Origin: Labilithrix sp. | GTDB taxonomy: Bacteria > Myxococcota_A > Polyangia > Polyangiales > Polyangiaceae | Assembly: GCA_019637175.1 (NCBI GenBank) | Contig: JAHBWD010000014.1 | Coordinates: forward strand, 62,001 to 126,000 | Reading direction: 5' to 3' | Length of the DNA: 64,000 bases | Notes under the pieces: model-generated | The model's input: the letters and a program-made list of their open reading frames with translations, nothing else | What the model was told of the DNA's origin: nothing | Databases searched by the model: none | Shown here: positions 33,401-41,538 of the stretch, piece by piece | Numbering within the stretch: position 1 is the stretch's first letter | Layout of the letters: each line of letters starts with the position of its first letter | Program-made: the position numbers and the translations under genes

Positions 33401-34415
33401 GGCGCTCGCGTCGCGCCTCGCGTTCGCGGGCGAGCTCGACAAGGCGGCCGACGTCGCCGACTCGCTCCTCGAGCTGGCGCGCGCGCACGGCATCCCGAGC
33501 GCCGCGGTCGACGCGTGGCAGACGCTCGCGGTCGTGCGCCAGACGCGCGGCGACGTCGGCGCGGCGCTCGAAGCGCGGCGGAGCGCGGCGCGCGCCGCGT
33601 CGGAAGCCGGCTTGAAGACGCGCGAGGCGACGCTCACGATCAACGTCGGCTTCGCGCTGACGACGATGGGCGCGAAGGCGGAGGCGCGCGTCGCGATCGA
33701 GGGAGGCATCGCGCTCGCGCAAGCCGTCGGCTCGCCCGGCACCGTGCGTCACGGGCAGATGAACCTCCTCTGCTGGGTCGCGACGTTCGGCCCCGACGGC
33801 GCGCTCGACGCGCTGCTCGCCGAGCCACGCGCGATCGCCGACAACGCCGTCTCCGGCGCGTGGGTCCCGCACGACCGCGCGACGCTCGGCGTCTTGTTCT
33901 ATCGCGGGGCAGAGCTCTTGCGGCACGACGGCGCGCCTCGCGTGAGCGGCGCTCCTTCCTCGAACGTCGGCGAGCAGGCGCGAACGCTCCTCAAGACCGC
34001 GGCCGGCGGCTACCGCGCGACGAAGATGCTCGACGTCGTGCCCGTCGCGCTCGGCCTCTGGGCCGAGGCCGAGCGTCGATGCGGTCAGCCCGATCGCGCC
34101 GTGGAGATGGCGACCGAGGCCGCGGGCCTCCTCGAGCACGGGTCGCCGAGCCTGCTCAACGAAGCGCCGGTCTACGTCGCGCTTCACGACGCGTGCGTCG
34201 ACCTCGGTCGTCGCGACGACGCGAAGGACGCGATCCGTCGCGGCCTGCCGCGGCTGCTCACGCGCGTACACGGCCTCTCGGGTACGCCGTACCAGAAAGA
34301 CTTCTTGCGCCAGCTCGCGCCGAACGCCGGGCTCATCGCGGCGGCCGAGAGCTACGGGATCTTGCTCGCGGAGATCTCCCGGATCCTCGCGAGCACCACG
34401 GCGCCTCCGCCCTGA
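30471..34415 (+). CDS. Large multidomain regulator: Ser/Thr kinase, cyclase-like domain, AAA/STAND ATPase, TPR region
   Basis: A 1314-residue protein. Residues ~12-280 are a complete kinase: GRGGVG loop, Lys43, HRDIKPSN (134-141), DFG (161-163), MAPEQA. Residues ~320-460 follow the order of a class III nucleotide-cyclase fold (GGDAIVAHLG, then CRVGVATGRT, then VVDRAAALARDAQKGQVFAD) but lack its metal-binding aspartates, so that domain is probably inactive. Next is a P-loop ATPase (GAPGIGKTRL, ~490) with a Walker B-like ViAVEDAQWAD block, then ~500 residues of TPR-like helical repeats. Such kinase-AAA-TPR proteins are frequent in myxobacteria and act as signal integrators. The start is GTG 30471, following rlmE. 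Confidence 0.88.
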   Translation: MTLAAFQGLLAGRFVIEREVGRGGVGIVYRARDEVSGAPVALKVIAIPGVDASEEARFGREGRVLAGLSHPGIVRVVAFGQLDEGHPYVAMEWLEGEDIAQRQKRAPLTLGQAVEVAAQVADGLAYAHGVGIVHRDIKPSNVILVGSRAGHEWPIECKLVDFGVASAEDARLTRTGAIIGTPAYMAPEQARGDAEVDARADIYGLGASLFEMIAGRPPHVGPTPVAILARLVTTPAPRLTEIFPEAPHSLDDLLAEMLATHPEERPARAEDVALRLRTIATELESAPMPTRTHAPEALPMSMGSMVLSTSKPGGTRLVTSILATHVPKGPARGRLIAHLRARGAEATELGGDAIVAHLGVKKALGDEASRALDLGLRLAKGGCRVGVATGRTRIDRTRPTGEVVDRAAALARDAQKGQVFADTTTSELARGRFEMQIRPDGTSVVGPKVTAKKEIAGGSPFVGREADLSQIVSAYERCEDDKTPIIVTITGAPGIGKTRLRSEAVSTIASHPSAPRVALVRAESFAKSHALGIMADVARGLAGVAKGATLEDVMAATDALLTRIAVVGAGTRDLVARLVANEPLPESVDARAARDALWIALTDMALRVAEEAPLVIAVEDAQWADLESLAWLDHLLGRAGGHSVFVLATARPTLWRDDPRRFGGRDHVRIELRPLARRTVRAIAKSILAEKAQSAEGEALVESIATQAGGSPLFAEELARLAHQGRDAASAPTIEAAIQVHLDALDEDAREASTHLSVFGMQVWDAGLSALGVKNAADVIRALTSAEILVEQASSRFKETREWAFKHALTREVAYASLGDDQLKDLHARAGAWLAKMGEDDAIVARHLELGGEPVQAANYLEKAARRALAANALGEAVRLAEKSLAFAEDKPTQFVRAQILDEAWFRLDARAGERDTAVRAMQDSIHDEASEARALGARVRYEDACGGGPDTSAALLDVIRRAKAAGLFDEEARSAAALASRLAFAGELDKAADVADSLLELARAHGIPSAAVDAWQTLAVVRQTRGDVGAALEARRSAARAASEAGLKTREATLTINVGFALTTMGAKAEARVAIEGGIALAQAVGSPGTVRHGQMNLLCWVATFGPDGALDALLAEPRAIADNAVSGAWVPHDRATLGVLFYRGAELLRHDGAPRVSGAPSSNVGEQARTLLKTAAGGYRATKMLDVVPVALGLWAEAERRCGQPDRAVEMATEAAGLLEHGSPSLLNEAPVYVALHDACVDLGRRDDAKDAIRRGLPRLLTRVHGLSGTPYQKDFLRQLAPNAGLIAAAESYGILLAEISRILASTTAPPP

Positions 34416-34439
34416 AGCGCCGCGGTCATCGCGCCTCGA

Positions 34440-34465
34440 GTGCTGATGCGATCACGCCTCAGCAC
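34440..34465. terminator. Hairpin after the large kinase gene
   Basis: GTGCTGA (34440-34446) pairs with TCAGCAC (34459-34465); inside, GCG and CGC pair around ATCA after one mismatch. There is no T-run, so termination is only possible. The remaining ~240 bases to the M4 protease gene show no other structure I can name apart from its ribosome site. Confidence 0.4.
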
Positions 34466-34708
34466 CTACATCCCATGACACGTTCACTCGTGGATCATCC
34501 ACCCACCGCCTTGCTGCCAGCGAGGTCGGGCGCCCGCACGTAAGTGTCGGGCGGGACCGTCGTTTTCATCGTCGATCGGCGTGCTTGCTCGCTTGCTGGC
34601 GGTGAATTCCGTTCCCGCTGGCCGTGTTACAGCGCTGTCTCCGTTGGCCCGTCGATTGCGAACAGCTCGGTGACCAGCCGTCGTCCGGGGGCTTTCGCAG
34701 GAGACGAA

Positions 34709-36721
34709 ATGAGAAAGTTCGCGTTCTTCGCACTTGCCGTCGTTGCTGTCGCTTGCAGCAGCGATCCGACCGGGGAAGCCACGACGGGCCCCGCGCCGAA
34801 CGCGGAGAACACGACGCCCTCGCAGATGCGCGCGTTCGAGGCGCTGAAGAGCGACACGAACGTCGAGTGGACGTGGCTCCAGCACGCCAAGATGAAGAGC
34901 GTGATGCACCTCTCGGCTTCGCGCACGGGCAAGCCGATCTTGCCGAAGGGCGGGAGCGCCGAAGCGACGACGATCGCGTTCCTCGGGAAGTACCGAGAGC
35001 TGTTCCGGATGGGCGACGCGGCGTCCGAGCTGCGCCTCGAGAAGTCCGAGGTCGACGAGCTCTCGATGAGCCACGTGCGCTTCCAGCAAGTCACGCGTGG
35101 GGTCGTCGTCGAAGGCGCCGAGCTCGCCGCGCACTACGACGCGGCCGGGCGGCTCACCTCGATCGACTCGAACTACGTCCCGGGCGCCGACGCCGTCGAC
35201 ATCCAGCCGAAGATCGACGCGAAGGCGGGGCTCCTCGCGGCCAAGCTCGCGGTCGAGGGCGTCGACCCGGCGCTCCTCACCGCCGACGAGGGCAGGCTCA
35301 TCGTGTACGCGGGCGAGGATCGCGAGCCGACGCTCGCGTACCGCTACAGCGTCCGCTCCGACGTGGGCGAGGCGCCCGCGATCTGGGTCACGACGGTCGA
35401 CGCGAAGACCGGCGCGGTGATCAACCGCTACGACGACATCCAGACGATCGAGGCGACCGCGACCGGCGTGGCCGGCGACACGAAGAAGTTCCAGGTCACG
35501 CAGACCGGCACGACGTACACGATGACGGACTCCACGCGCGGAGCGATCATTCGTACGAACACCGCGGCGAACCAGCAGACGATCCCCGGGCAGTCGATCA
35601 CGTCGACGTCGCTCACCACGTGGGATCGCACGCCGACCGGCCCCGGCGCCGCCGTCGACGCGCACTTCAACGCGACCGCGGTCTACGACTACTACAAGGC
35701 GAAGCACGCGCGGAACGCGATCAACGGCGCCGGCGGCGCGATGATCTCGACGGCGCACTTCGGCAACAACTACGACAACGCGTTCTGGGATCCGCAGCGC
35801 GGGCAGATGGCCTACGGCGACGGCGGCAACCTGTTCCGGCCGCTCTCCGCCGGGCTCGACGTCGTCGCGCACGAGTTCACCCACGGCGTGACATCGTCGA
35901 CCTCGAACCTCATCTATCAGGGCCAGTCGGGTGCGATGAACGAGTCGGTGAGCGACATCTTCGGCGCGTTCATCGAGCACGCGGTGAAGCCCGACGAGGT
36001 CAACAACTGGAAGATGGGCGAGGCGATCTCGAAGACCTCGGGCACGCTCCGCGACTTCAAGAACCCGGCGGCGGGCCGGCAGCCGGCGCACATGCGCAAC
36101 TACGTGAACACGCAGCAAGACAACGGCGGCGTTCACATCAACAGCGGCATCCCGAACAACGCGGCGTACCTGATGACGTCGGGCGGCACGAACCCGGTCT
36201 CGAACGTCCAGGTCGCGTTCGGCATCGGCTGGGAGAAGGCGGAGAAGCTCTGGTTCCGCGCGAACACGCGGTACTTCACCTCGTCGACGAACTTCGCGCA
36301 GGCCGCGCAAGGCGTGATGCAGGCGGCGAAGGACATCGCGCTCACCGAGAACGAGCAGAACATCGTCGACTGCGCGTGGAAGGCCACGGGCGTCGTGCAG
36401 GGCACGTGCGCCACGCTCACCAATCCGCAGTCGGTGCCCAACACTCCGGGCGACGGCACGGGCGACGGCACGGGCACCGGGGGCGGCGCGACGGATCCCG
36501 ACGATCCGAGCGGCGGCGACGTGGGTGATCCGGGCACCGACGACGAGAGCGGCGGCTCGAGCTCGGCGCCGAAGAAGCGCCGCCCCACCGCGATGGTGCA
36601 AGAGTCGTCGGGCTGCAACGTCGCGTCTTCCGGCGGCACCGGCGGCGCCGACCCGCGCCCGCTCGCCGGCCTCTTCGCCGCGGTGGTCGGGCTCGCGATC
36701 TCGCGCCGCAAGCGTCGCTGA
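34709..36721 (+). CDS. M4-family (thermolysin-like) metalloprotease with MYXO-CTERM-like tail
   Basis: A 670-residue exported protease with a lipoprotein-like signal (LAVVAVACSSD, Cys16). An FTP/PepSY propeptide follows (~30-230). The catalytic domain has the zinc site HEFTH (388-392) and Glu412 in NESVSD; the spacing of 24 from first His to Glu equals that of thermolysin. Further marks are NNYDNAFWD and the GGVHINSGIPNNAAY block with the catalytic-site His. A Gly/Asp-rich linker leads to SSGCNVASSGG, a hydrophobic stretch and RRKRR, a MYXO-CTERM-like tail. AGGAG precedes ATG 34709. It probably digests protein outside the cell, perhaps while surface-held. Confidence 0.94.
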   Translation: MRKFAFFALAVVAVACSSDPTGEATTGPAPNAENTTPSQMRAFEALKSDTNVEWTWLQHAKMKSVMHLSASRTGKPILPKGGSAEATTIAFLGKYRELFRMGDAASELRLEKSEVDELSMSHVRFQQVTRGVVVEGAELAAHYDAAGRLTSIDSNYVPGADAVDIQPKIDAKAGLLAAKLAVEGVDPALLTADEGRLIVYAGEDREPTLAYRYSVRSDVGEAPAIWVTTVDAKTGAVINRYDDIQTIEATATGVAGDTKKFQVTQTGTTYTMTDSTRGAIIRTNTAANQQTIPGQSITSTSLTTWDRTPTGPGAAVDAHFNATAVYDYYKAKHARNAINGAGGAMISTAHFGNNYDNAFWDPQRGQMAYGDGGNLFRPLSAGLDVVAHEFTHGVTSSTSNLIYQGQSGAMNESVSDIFGAFIEHAVKPDEVNNWKMGEAISKTSGTLRDFKNPAAGRQPAHMRNYVNTQQDNGGVHINSGIPNNAAYLMTSGGTNPVSNVQVAFGIGWEKAEKLWFRANTRYFTSSTNFAQAAQGVMQAAKDIALTENEQNIVDCAWKATGVVQGTCATLTNPQSVPNTPGDGTGDGTGTGGGATDPDDPSGGDVGDPGTDDESGGSSSAPKKRRPTAMVQESSGCNVASSGGTGGADPRPLAGLFAAVVGLAISRRKRR

Positions 36722-36770
36722 CGGCTCGGCTCGTCGCGCGCGGAGACGCGCGCTGAGCTACGGTGTCGCC

Positions 36771-37778
36771 ATGAGCGAGAGCGAGAGCCCGTTCGTCACG
36801 ATCGCCGTGCCGAGCCGGGAAGACGAAGATCGCATCGAGGCATGCCTGAGGTCGGCGCTCGACCAGGACTATCCGAGCGACCGCCTCGAGATCCTCGTCT
36901 CCGACGCCATGAGCATGGACGCGACGCGCGAGATCGTCCTCCGGTACGCCGAGGGCGATCCTCGCGTGCGCCTGCTCGAGAACCCCGAGCGCACGCGCGC
37001 CGCCGCGCTGAACGCGATCTTGCGGGTGAGCCGCGGCGAGATCATCGTTCCGATGGATCCCGCCGGCGAGTACGGCAAAACGCACGTGAGCAAGTGCGTG
37101 CAAGCGCTCCTCGCTTCGCCCGCCGATCACCTCGCGATCGTCCCGCGGAGCGCGGGCCGCACGCTGATCGAGCGCGCTCTCTCCGCCGCGCAGCATACGA
37201 GGCTCGCCTTCGCCGCGGGGGCCGAGCTCGCGCGCGGATCCGAGCCCGTGCCCACGTTCCTCGGCGCCGTGCGCCGGCGCGTCTTCGAGCGCGTCGGCTT
37301 GTTCGATCCGGGCACGCGCATGGAAGAAGACGTCGAGCTCTCGCAGCGGATCACCGAGTCGGGCGGGGCGCTCACGGTGCGTCGCGACATCGTCGTGCAC
37401 AAGCCCGAGGCGGCTTCGTTTCGCGATCTCTTCAAGCGTCACTACCAGCTCGGTCGCAGCCGCGCGCGGCGCACGGTGAAGGAGCGCAAGGTGTCGTCGA
37501 TGCGCGCGCTCGGGCCGCTCGCGCTCGTCGCGGTCGGCGGCGCGCTCGTGGCGACGTCGAGCATCCAGCCGATCACGCCCTTCGCGCTGACGGCGTACGC
37601 GCTCGTCACCGGCGCGGCGGCGGTGCGGGTGGCGCGCGGCGAAGGCATCGTGACGATCCCGATCGCGTGGGCGGCGTACCCGGTGATGCACGTCGCGCAC
37701 GGCGTGGGCTTCGGGACGGGGCTCGTGAGGGCCGTGATCGCGCCGGATTGGGCGCCGGCGGAGGCCCAGGCGGTTTGA
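36771..37778 (+). CDS. Family 2 glycosyltransferase (ExoA-like) with C-terminal membrane segments
   Basis: A 335-residue GT-A enzyme: TIAVPSREDEDRIEACL, EILVSDAMSMDATREI, the ERTRAAALNAIL block, VPMDPAGEY in the DxD position, and a later MEEDVELSQRI with the catalytic acidic pair. The C-terminal ~85 residues have two to three hydrophobic segments, as in membrane-bound polysaccharide transferases such as succinoglycan ExoA. It would add a sugar from a nucleotide-sugar to a lipid carrier. No polysaccharide operon surrounds it; the UDP-sugar epimerase at 38.8 kb is on the opposite strand. Confidence 0.87.
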   Translation: MSESESPFVTIAVPSREDEDRIEACLRSALDQDYPSDRLEILVSDAMSMDATREIVLRYAEGDPRVRLLENPERTRAAALNAILRVSRGEIIVPMDPAGEYGKTHVSKCVQALLASPADHLAIVPRSAGRTLIERALSAAQHTRLAFAAGAELARGSEPVPTFLGAVRRRVFERVGLFDPGTRMEEDVELSQRITESGGALTVRRDIVVHKPEAASFRDLFKRHYQLGRSRARRTVKERKVSSMRALGPLALVAVGGALVATSSIQPITPFALTAYALVTGAAAVRVARGEGIVTIPIAWAAYPVMHVAHGVGFGTGLVRAVIAPDWAPAEAQAV

Positions 37779-37812
37779 GAGCGCGAGTCTTCGAGCGCGT
37801 CGGAAGAGGCAA

Positions 37813-37841
37813 GGGTCTGACGACCATTTGTCGTCAGACCC
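37813..37841. terminator. 12-bp perfect hairpin between glycosyltransferase and the next gene
   Basis: GGGTCTGACGAC (37813-37824) and GTCGTCAGACCC (37830-37841) are perfect inverse copies around a CATTT loop. No U-run follows, so this may be an unusual terminator, a protein-binding site or a small mobile palindrome. Confidence 0.5.
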
Positions 37842-37899
37842 CGAGACGCCCGAGACGCGAGCGCGGAACTTTCCGAGGGGCGGGCGGTCTGGCCCCGAG

Positions 37900-38802
37900 A
37901 TGAAGGCGGTCGCGTCGGTCGAGCGGGTTGACGGAGCGGGCGGCGGGCTCGTCGAGGCGCGGCTGCTTTGGGGCAAGGAGACCCTCGGGATCCGGCACGT
38001 CACGCCGAGAGGCGCGCTCCGGGTCGCGGATCTGGGGCTCGGGCTCGAAGAGGCCGCGGAGATCGTCGTCGCCGAAGGCGGTCGCGGGGCGATCGAGCTC
38101 AAGCTCCCGAACGGAACGGCCGTGCCGGCGGGGTGCCGGATGTCGCTCAAGGTCGGCAAGGCCACGCTGCGGATCTCGCTCGTCGCCGACGACGTCGCGC
38201 CGCCGCCGCGTCAGCGGATCGACGCGCGCGTCGCGTACGGGATCATCGGAGCGGCCGCGCTGCATCTCGTGGTGATGGGGTTCGTCGCCCTCGGTCGCGC
38301 GCCCGCCGGCGTGGCGGAGGAAGCTGCGCAGGCGACGATGAAGGGATACATGGCGGCGGCCGAAGAGCGCGCGCTCGCCGATCTCGCGGCGGCGCAGCAG
38401 AAGGCGGCGGAGAGTGAAGCGCTCGCCGCGGCGGCGGCGAGGGAAGAGCGAAGCGCGATCACGTCCGCGAAGGCGCGCGACGACGCCAAGGCGCGCGCGT
38501 CGAAGGGCGAGGGCGCGCGTCGAGTCGCGCTCACGCGCGCCGGGAGCAGCGAACGCGTCGAGGGCTTCGGCCTGCTCGCGATCCTCGCCAAAGACGGCGC
38601 GCGCGCCAGAACGTCGGCGTTCGCCGCGGAGCGCGGACCGAGCTCGATCGGCAACGTCTTCCGTTCCACGATCGACGACGCCGCGAGCATCGGCGGCCTC
38701 GGGCTGAGCGGCGCCGGCGAAGGCGGCGGCGGAAAGGGCGCGGGCGTTCCCCTCGGAGGAATCGGCGCGCTCGGCAAGATCGATCTCGAAGCGGGATCGT
38801 GA
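37900..38802 (+). CDS. Membrane protein with beta-rich N-terminal domain and Ala/Gly-rich tail
   Basis: A 300-residue protein. Residues 1-100 are beta-rich (GGLVEARLLWGKETLGI, PNGTAVPAGCRMSLKVG) and resemble the N-terminal domain of myxobacterial proteins annotated near gliding-motility AgmX/PglI. One membrane helix (VAYGIIGAAALHLVVMGFVAL, ~109-129) follows, then an Ala/Glu coiled coil (~145-200) and a Gly-rich C-terminus. TonB/GltJ-like periplasm-spanning roles are possible but not shown. ATG 37900 was chosen because homology-like sequence begins there; an open frame extends upstream through the hairpin. Confidence 0.68.
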   Translation: MKAVASVERVDGAGGGLVEARLLWGKETLGIRHVTPRGALRVADLGLGLEEAAEIVVAEGGRGAIELKLPNGTAVPAGCRMSLKVGKATLRISLVADDVAPPPRQRIDARVAYGIIGAAALHLVVMGFVALGRAPAGVAEEAAQATMKGYMAAAEERALADLAAAQQKAAESEALAAAAAREERSAITSAKARDDAKARASKGEGARRVALTRAGSSERVEGFGLLAILAKDGARARTSAFAAERGPSSIGNVFRSTIDDAASIGGLGLSGAGEGGGGKGAGVPLGGIGALGKIDLEAGS

Positions 38803-38809
38803 TCGATCG

Positions 38810-39751
38810 TCACGCGTACTGCGTCTTGAACGCGGCGAACGTGCGGCGCAGCCCTTCGCGGACCGCGACCTTCGGCTCGTAGCCGAGGAGCGCGCGCGCC
38901 GCGTCGATCGACGCGAGCGAATCGCGGACGTCGCCCTTGCGCGGCGCCACGTACTCCGGCTCGAGCTTCACGCCGGCCTCTTCGCCGATCTGCGCGAGGA
39001 GCTGGTTCAGCGAGATGCAATCGCCGCACGCGATGTTCACGACCTGTCCGGTGAGCCTGTTCGGCGTCGTCGCGGCGAGGAGGTTGGCGTTCACCGTGTT
39101 CTCGATGAAGCAGAAGTCGCGCGTCTGCTCGCCGTCGCCGTAGACCGTCGGGCGCGTTCGCTTCAGCGCCGCGGTGATGAAGTTCGGGATGACGGCCGCG
39201 TACTGGCTCGTCGGGTCTTGCCGCGGTCCGAACACGTTGAAGTAGCGGAGGCTCAACGTCTCCATGCCGTAGAGCCGCGCGAAGACCGACATGAGCTGCT
39301 CGCCCGTGTGCTTCGAGATCGCGTACGGCGAGAGGGGCGAAGGCGTCATCGTCTCGATCTTCGGGAGCGTCGGCGTGTCGCCGTAGGCCGAGGAGCTCGC
39401 CGCGAAGATCACGCGGCGCACCTTCGCGTGACGAGCCGCGTCGAGGACGACCGTGGTGCCCTGGACGTTCGCGAGCATCGACTCGGCGGGCTTCTCCACC
39501 GATCGGCTGACCGACGCGAGCGCGGCCTCGTGGAACACCACCTCGACGCCCTCCATCGCGCGGGCGACCGTCTCCGGATCGACGACGGTGCCCTCGACGA
39601 GCTCGACGCTCCCCTTCAGGCTCTCGAGGTTGCTCCGGCGCCCGGTCGAGAAGTCGTCGAGGATGCGCACGCGCTCGCCCTTCGCGAGGAGCGCCTCCGC
39701 GATCGAAGAGCCGATGAAGCCGGCGCCGCCGGTCACGAGGAAAGTCGCCAT
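38810..39751 (-). CDS. UDP-sugar 4-epimerase (WbpP/GalE-type NAD-dependent epimerase)
   Basis: A 313-residue extended SDR: TGGAGFIG (7-14), SSSAYGD with the catalytic Ser, and SPYAISKHTGE with the Tyr-Lys pair, followed by RYFNVFGPRQDP and a VIPNFITAALKR block found in UDP-GlcNAc/UDP-GlcNAcA 4-epimerases of the WbpP type. It would interconvert a UDP-hexose at C4 for surface polysaccharide; the exact sugar is open. The start ATG 39751 gives a standard N-terminus. It converges on the membrane protein gene at 38802 (seven bases). Confidence 0.9.
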   Translation of the reverse strand: MATFLVTGGAGFIGSSIAEALLAKGERVRILDDFSTGRRSNLESLKGSVELVEGTVVDPETVARAMEGVEVVFHEAALASVSRSVEKPAESMLANVQGTTVVLDAARHAKVRRVIFAASSSAYGDTPTLPKIETMTPSPLSPYAISKHTGEQLMSVFARLYGMETLSLRYFNVFGPRQDPTSQYAAVIPNFITAALKRTRPTVYGDGEQTRDFCFIENTVNANLLAATTPNRLTGQVVNIACGDCISLNQLLAQIGEEAGVKLEPEYVAPRKGDVRDSLASIDAARALLGYEPKVAVREGLRRTFAAFKTQYA

Positions 39752-39826
39752 GCCGGCGGTATACACCCGGTCGCGCGAGACGGAAACTTGGCCCGCGCGG
39801 TAGGGCTCGGCGATCGTCGGGGCATG

Positions 39827-40132
39827 ATGCGGAAGCAGCGTATGGCGGAGGCGAACGTCGGATCGGCGTGCGTCGTCTGCGAGATGAACGACGCACGGGC
39901 GCTCGTCTCGATCATCCTCGCCGGAGGGCAGCGGGTGACGCTCTGCGGAAATCACGCCGTCATGCATCGACGCTGCCGCGCCACGCTCCGCACGGTCGCC
40001 GATCTCAAGGAGACCCTCGGCAACCGGCGCTCGATGGATCGCCGCGGAGGCCCGTGCGAAGACGAGCTCGCCGAGCGGCTCCAGTCGGCGTTCACGCGCG
40101 ACCGCCGGCGCACCGAACGCCGCGCTTCCTGA
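39827..40132 (+). CDS. Small Cys/His-rich protein, probable zinc binder
   Basis: A 101-residue cytoplasmic protein with CVVCEMND near residue 15, LCGNH near 40 and MHRRC near 48, a spacing suited to one zinc site; the rest is basic and helical (LRTVADLKETLGNRR, DELAERLQSAFTRDRRR). It may bind nucleic acid, but I recognise no family. ATG 39824 and ATG 39827 are equally possible. It lies between the divergent epimerase and the convergent XRE-cupin gene. Confidence 0.6.
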   Translation: MRKQRMAEANVGSACVVCEMNDARALVSIILAGGQRVTLCGNHAVMHRRCRATLRTVADLKETLGNRRSMDRRGGPCEDELAERLQSAFTRDRRRTERRAS

Positions 40133-40153
40133 GCGTCGTCGCTCGACCCACGC

Positions 40154-40702
40154 TCAGCGGCGCGCGATCACGACGACGGAGTACGCGATCGCCGGCTTCG
40201 TCTCCGGGTTCACGTACGAGTGACGCTGATCGCCACGGAACGCGACGACGTCGCCCGGCGCGAGCCGATACTCCTCGCCCGAGGCGACGAGCACCAGCGT
40301 GCCCGACTCGCACGTGAGGTACTCGCGCGTCCCCGGCGTGTGAGGGACGCCGATCATCTTGGCGCGAGGCGGCAGATCGATGCGATCGATCTCCATGCCC
40401 GGGATCGGATCGGGCAGGAGCTTGCGGACCGACACGGCGCCTCGCGCCTTCACGGGGAGCGACGCGCGCGGGTGATGCGAGGCCTCCGACCGCGGCGCAG
40501 CGATCAGCTCCTCGATCGTGACCTGGAAGGCGGTGGCGACGCGATCGAGCACCGCGAGCGTGGGGTTGGCCGCCCCGGACTCGAGGTTGGCCCACGTCGC
40601 GCGAGGCACCTTCGCGAGCTTGGCCATCTGCGCCTGCGTCAGGGCGCGTGACTCGCGGAGCGTCCTGACGTTGTGCCCGAGCCTCGACGCGACGTCGTCC
40701 AT
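40154..40702 (-). CDS. XRE-family regulator with C-terminal cupin domain
   Basis: A 182-residue regulator: residues ~5-65 form the XRE helix-turn-helix (LGHNVRTLRESRALTQAQMAK, then WANLESGAANPTL). Residues ~105-180 form a cupin barrel (REYLTCESGTLVLV, YRLAPGDVVAFRGDQRHSY) that probably binds a small metabolite. Such proteins usually act on neighbouring metabolic genes and on themselves. The start was set at ATG 40702 because a perfect palindrome, probably its operator, occupies 40729-40748; an ATG at 40741 would put the coding region over it. It is divergent from the SDR/QueA-like operon. Confidence 0.88.
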   Translation of the reverse strand: MDDVASRLGHNVRTLRESRALTQAQMAKLAKVPRATWANLESGAANPTLAVLDRVATAFQVTIEELIAAPRSEASHHPRASLPVKARGAVSVRKLLPDPIPGMEIDRIDLPPRAKMIGVPHTPGTREYLTCESGTLVLVASGEEYRLAPGDVVAFRGDQRHSYVNPETKPAIAYSVVVIARR

Positions 40703-40728
40703 GCCAACGAGGTAGCAGCGCTCCAATA

Positions 40729-40748
40729 GATTGTCACGCATGACAATC
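40729..40748. promoter_or_regulatory. Perfect palindrome between XRE-cupin and SDR operon
   Basis: GATTGTCA-CGCA-TGACAATC: 8-bp perfect arms with a 4-base centre, AT-richer than its surroundings. It lies 27 bases before the XRE gene and 40 before the SDR gene, a suitable place for the XRE-cupin protein to control both directions. TTGTCA within it could also be a -35 element. Confidence 0.7.
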
Positions 40749-40788
40749 CATCGTCATGGCGGTGCATCTTGAGGTCACGGAGGTCGTC

Positions 40789-41538
40789 ATGGAGATCGAG
40801 AACGCCGCTGTGCTGGTGACCGGCGCGAGCCGAGGGTTGGGGAGGGAGCTGTCGATCGCGCTCGCGCGCGCGGGCGCGCGCGTCGCGATGGTCGCGCGAG
40901 GCGAAGAGGCGCTCGAAGAGGCCGTCGCCGCGGCGAACGCCGCAGCCCGAGGCCCGCATGGAGAGAGAGGAGCCGCGCACGGGCTCGCGTTCGACGTCGG
41001 CGACAAGACGGCGATCCATCGCATCGCCGGCGCGGCCGTCGCCCTCGTGGGCAACCTCGACGTCGTCGTCCACAACGCGAGCACGCTCGGGCGCGTGCCG
41101 ATGCCGCTCCTGCTCGACACCGACTGCGAAGAGCTCGAGCGTGTGCTCGCGGTCAACCTGCTCGGGCCCTTCCGCCTCACGAAGGCCCTCGCCGGATCGA
41201 TGTTCCTGCGCAAGACGGGCGTCGTCGCCTTCGTGAGCTCCGACGCCGCGGTCAGCGCGTATGCGCGGTGGGGCGCGTACGGCGTCTCCAAGGCCGCGCA
41301 GGATCACCTCGCGCGGACGTTCGCCGCGGAGCTCGATCCGGTGCGCTTCTTCGCGGTGGATCCAGGGGAGATGGACACGAAGATGCACGCCGACGCGATC
41401 CCCGACGCCGATCGATCGACGCTCGCCGATCCGAGAGACGTCGCGCTGCGGCTCGTGACGCTTCTGACGCGCGCGGCCCGCGTGCCCAACGGCGCGCGCG
41501 TCCTGGCCTCCGACTTCCCGAAGGCGGAGCTGCGATGA
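40789..41538 (+). CDS. Short-chain dehydrogenase/reductase
   Basis: A 249-residue classical SDR: TGASRGLG (11-18), a D-V segment for the cofactor, VVHNAST (NNAG type), a catalytic Ser in VSSDAAV and YGVSK for the Tyr-Lys pair. It would oxidise or reduce an alcohol/ketone with NAD(P). The start ATG 40789 is supported by GGAGG five bases upstream; ATG 40756 lacks one. Its stop overlaps the start of the QueA-like gene (ATGA). The substrate is unknown. Confidence 0.9.
   Translation: MEIENAAVLVTGASRGLGRELSIALARAGARVAMVARGEEALEEAVAAANAAARGPHGERGAAHGLAFDVGDKTAIHRIAGAAVALVGNLDVVVHNASTLGRVPMPLLLDTDCEELERVLAVNLLGPFRLTKALAGSMFLRKTGVVAFVSSDAAVSAYARWGAYGVSKAAQDHLARTFAAELDPVRFFAVDPGEMDTKMHADAIPDADRSTLADPRDVALRLVTLLTRAARVPNGARVLASDFPKAELR

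Noticed and set aside
30438..34271. Minus-strand open frame of 1277 codons opposite the large kinase
   Set aside because: Arg/Ala/Asp low-complexity product without any domain; the plus strand has full kinase and ATPase motifs. It is an antisense shadow of G/C third positions.
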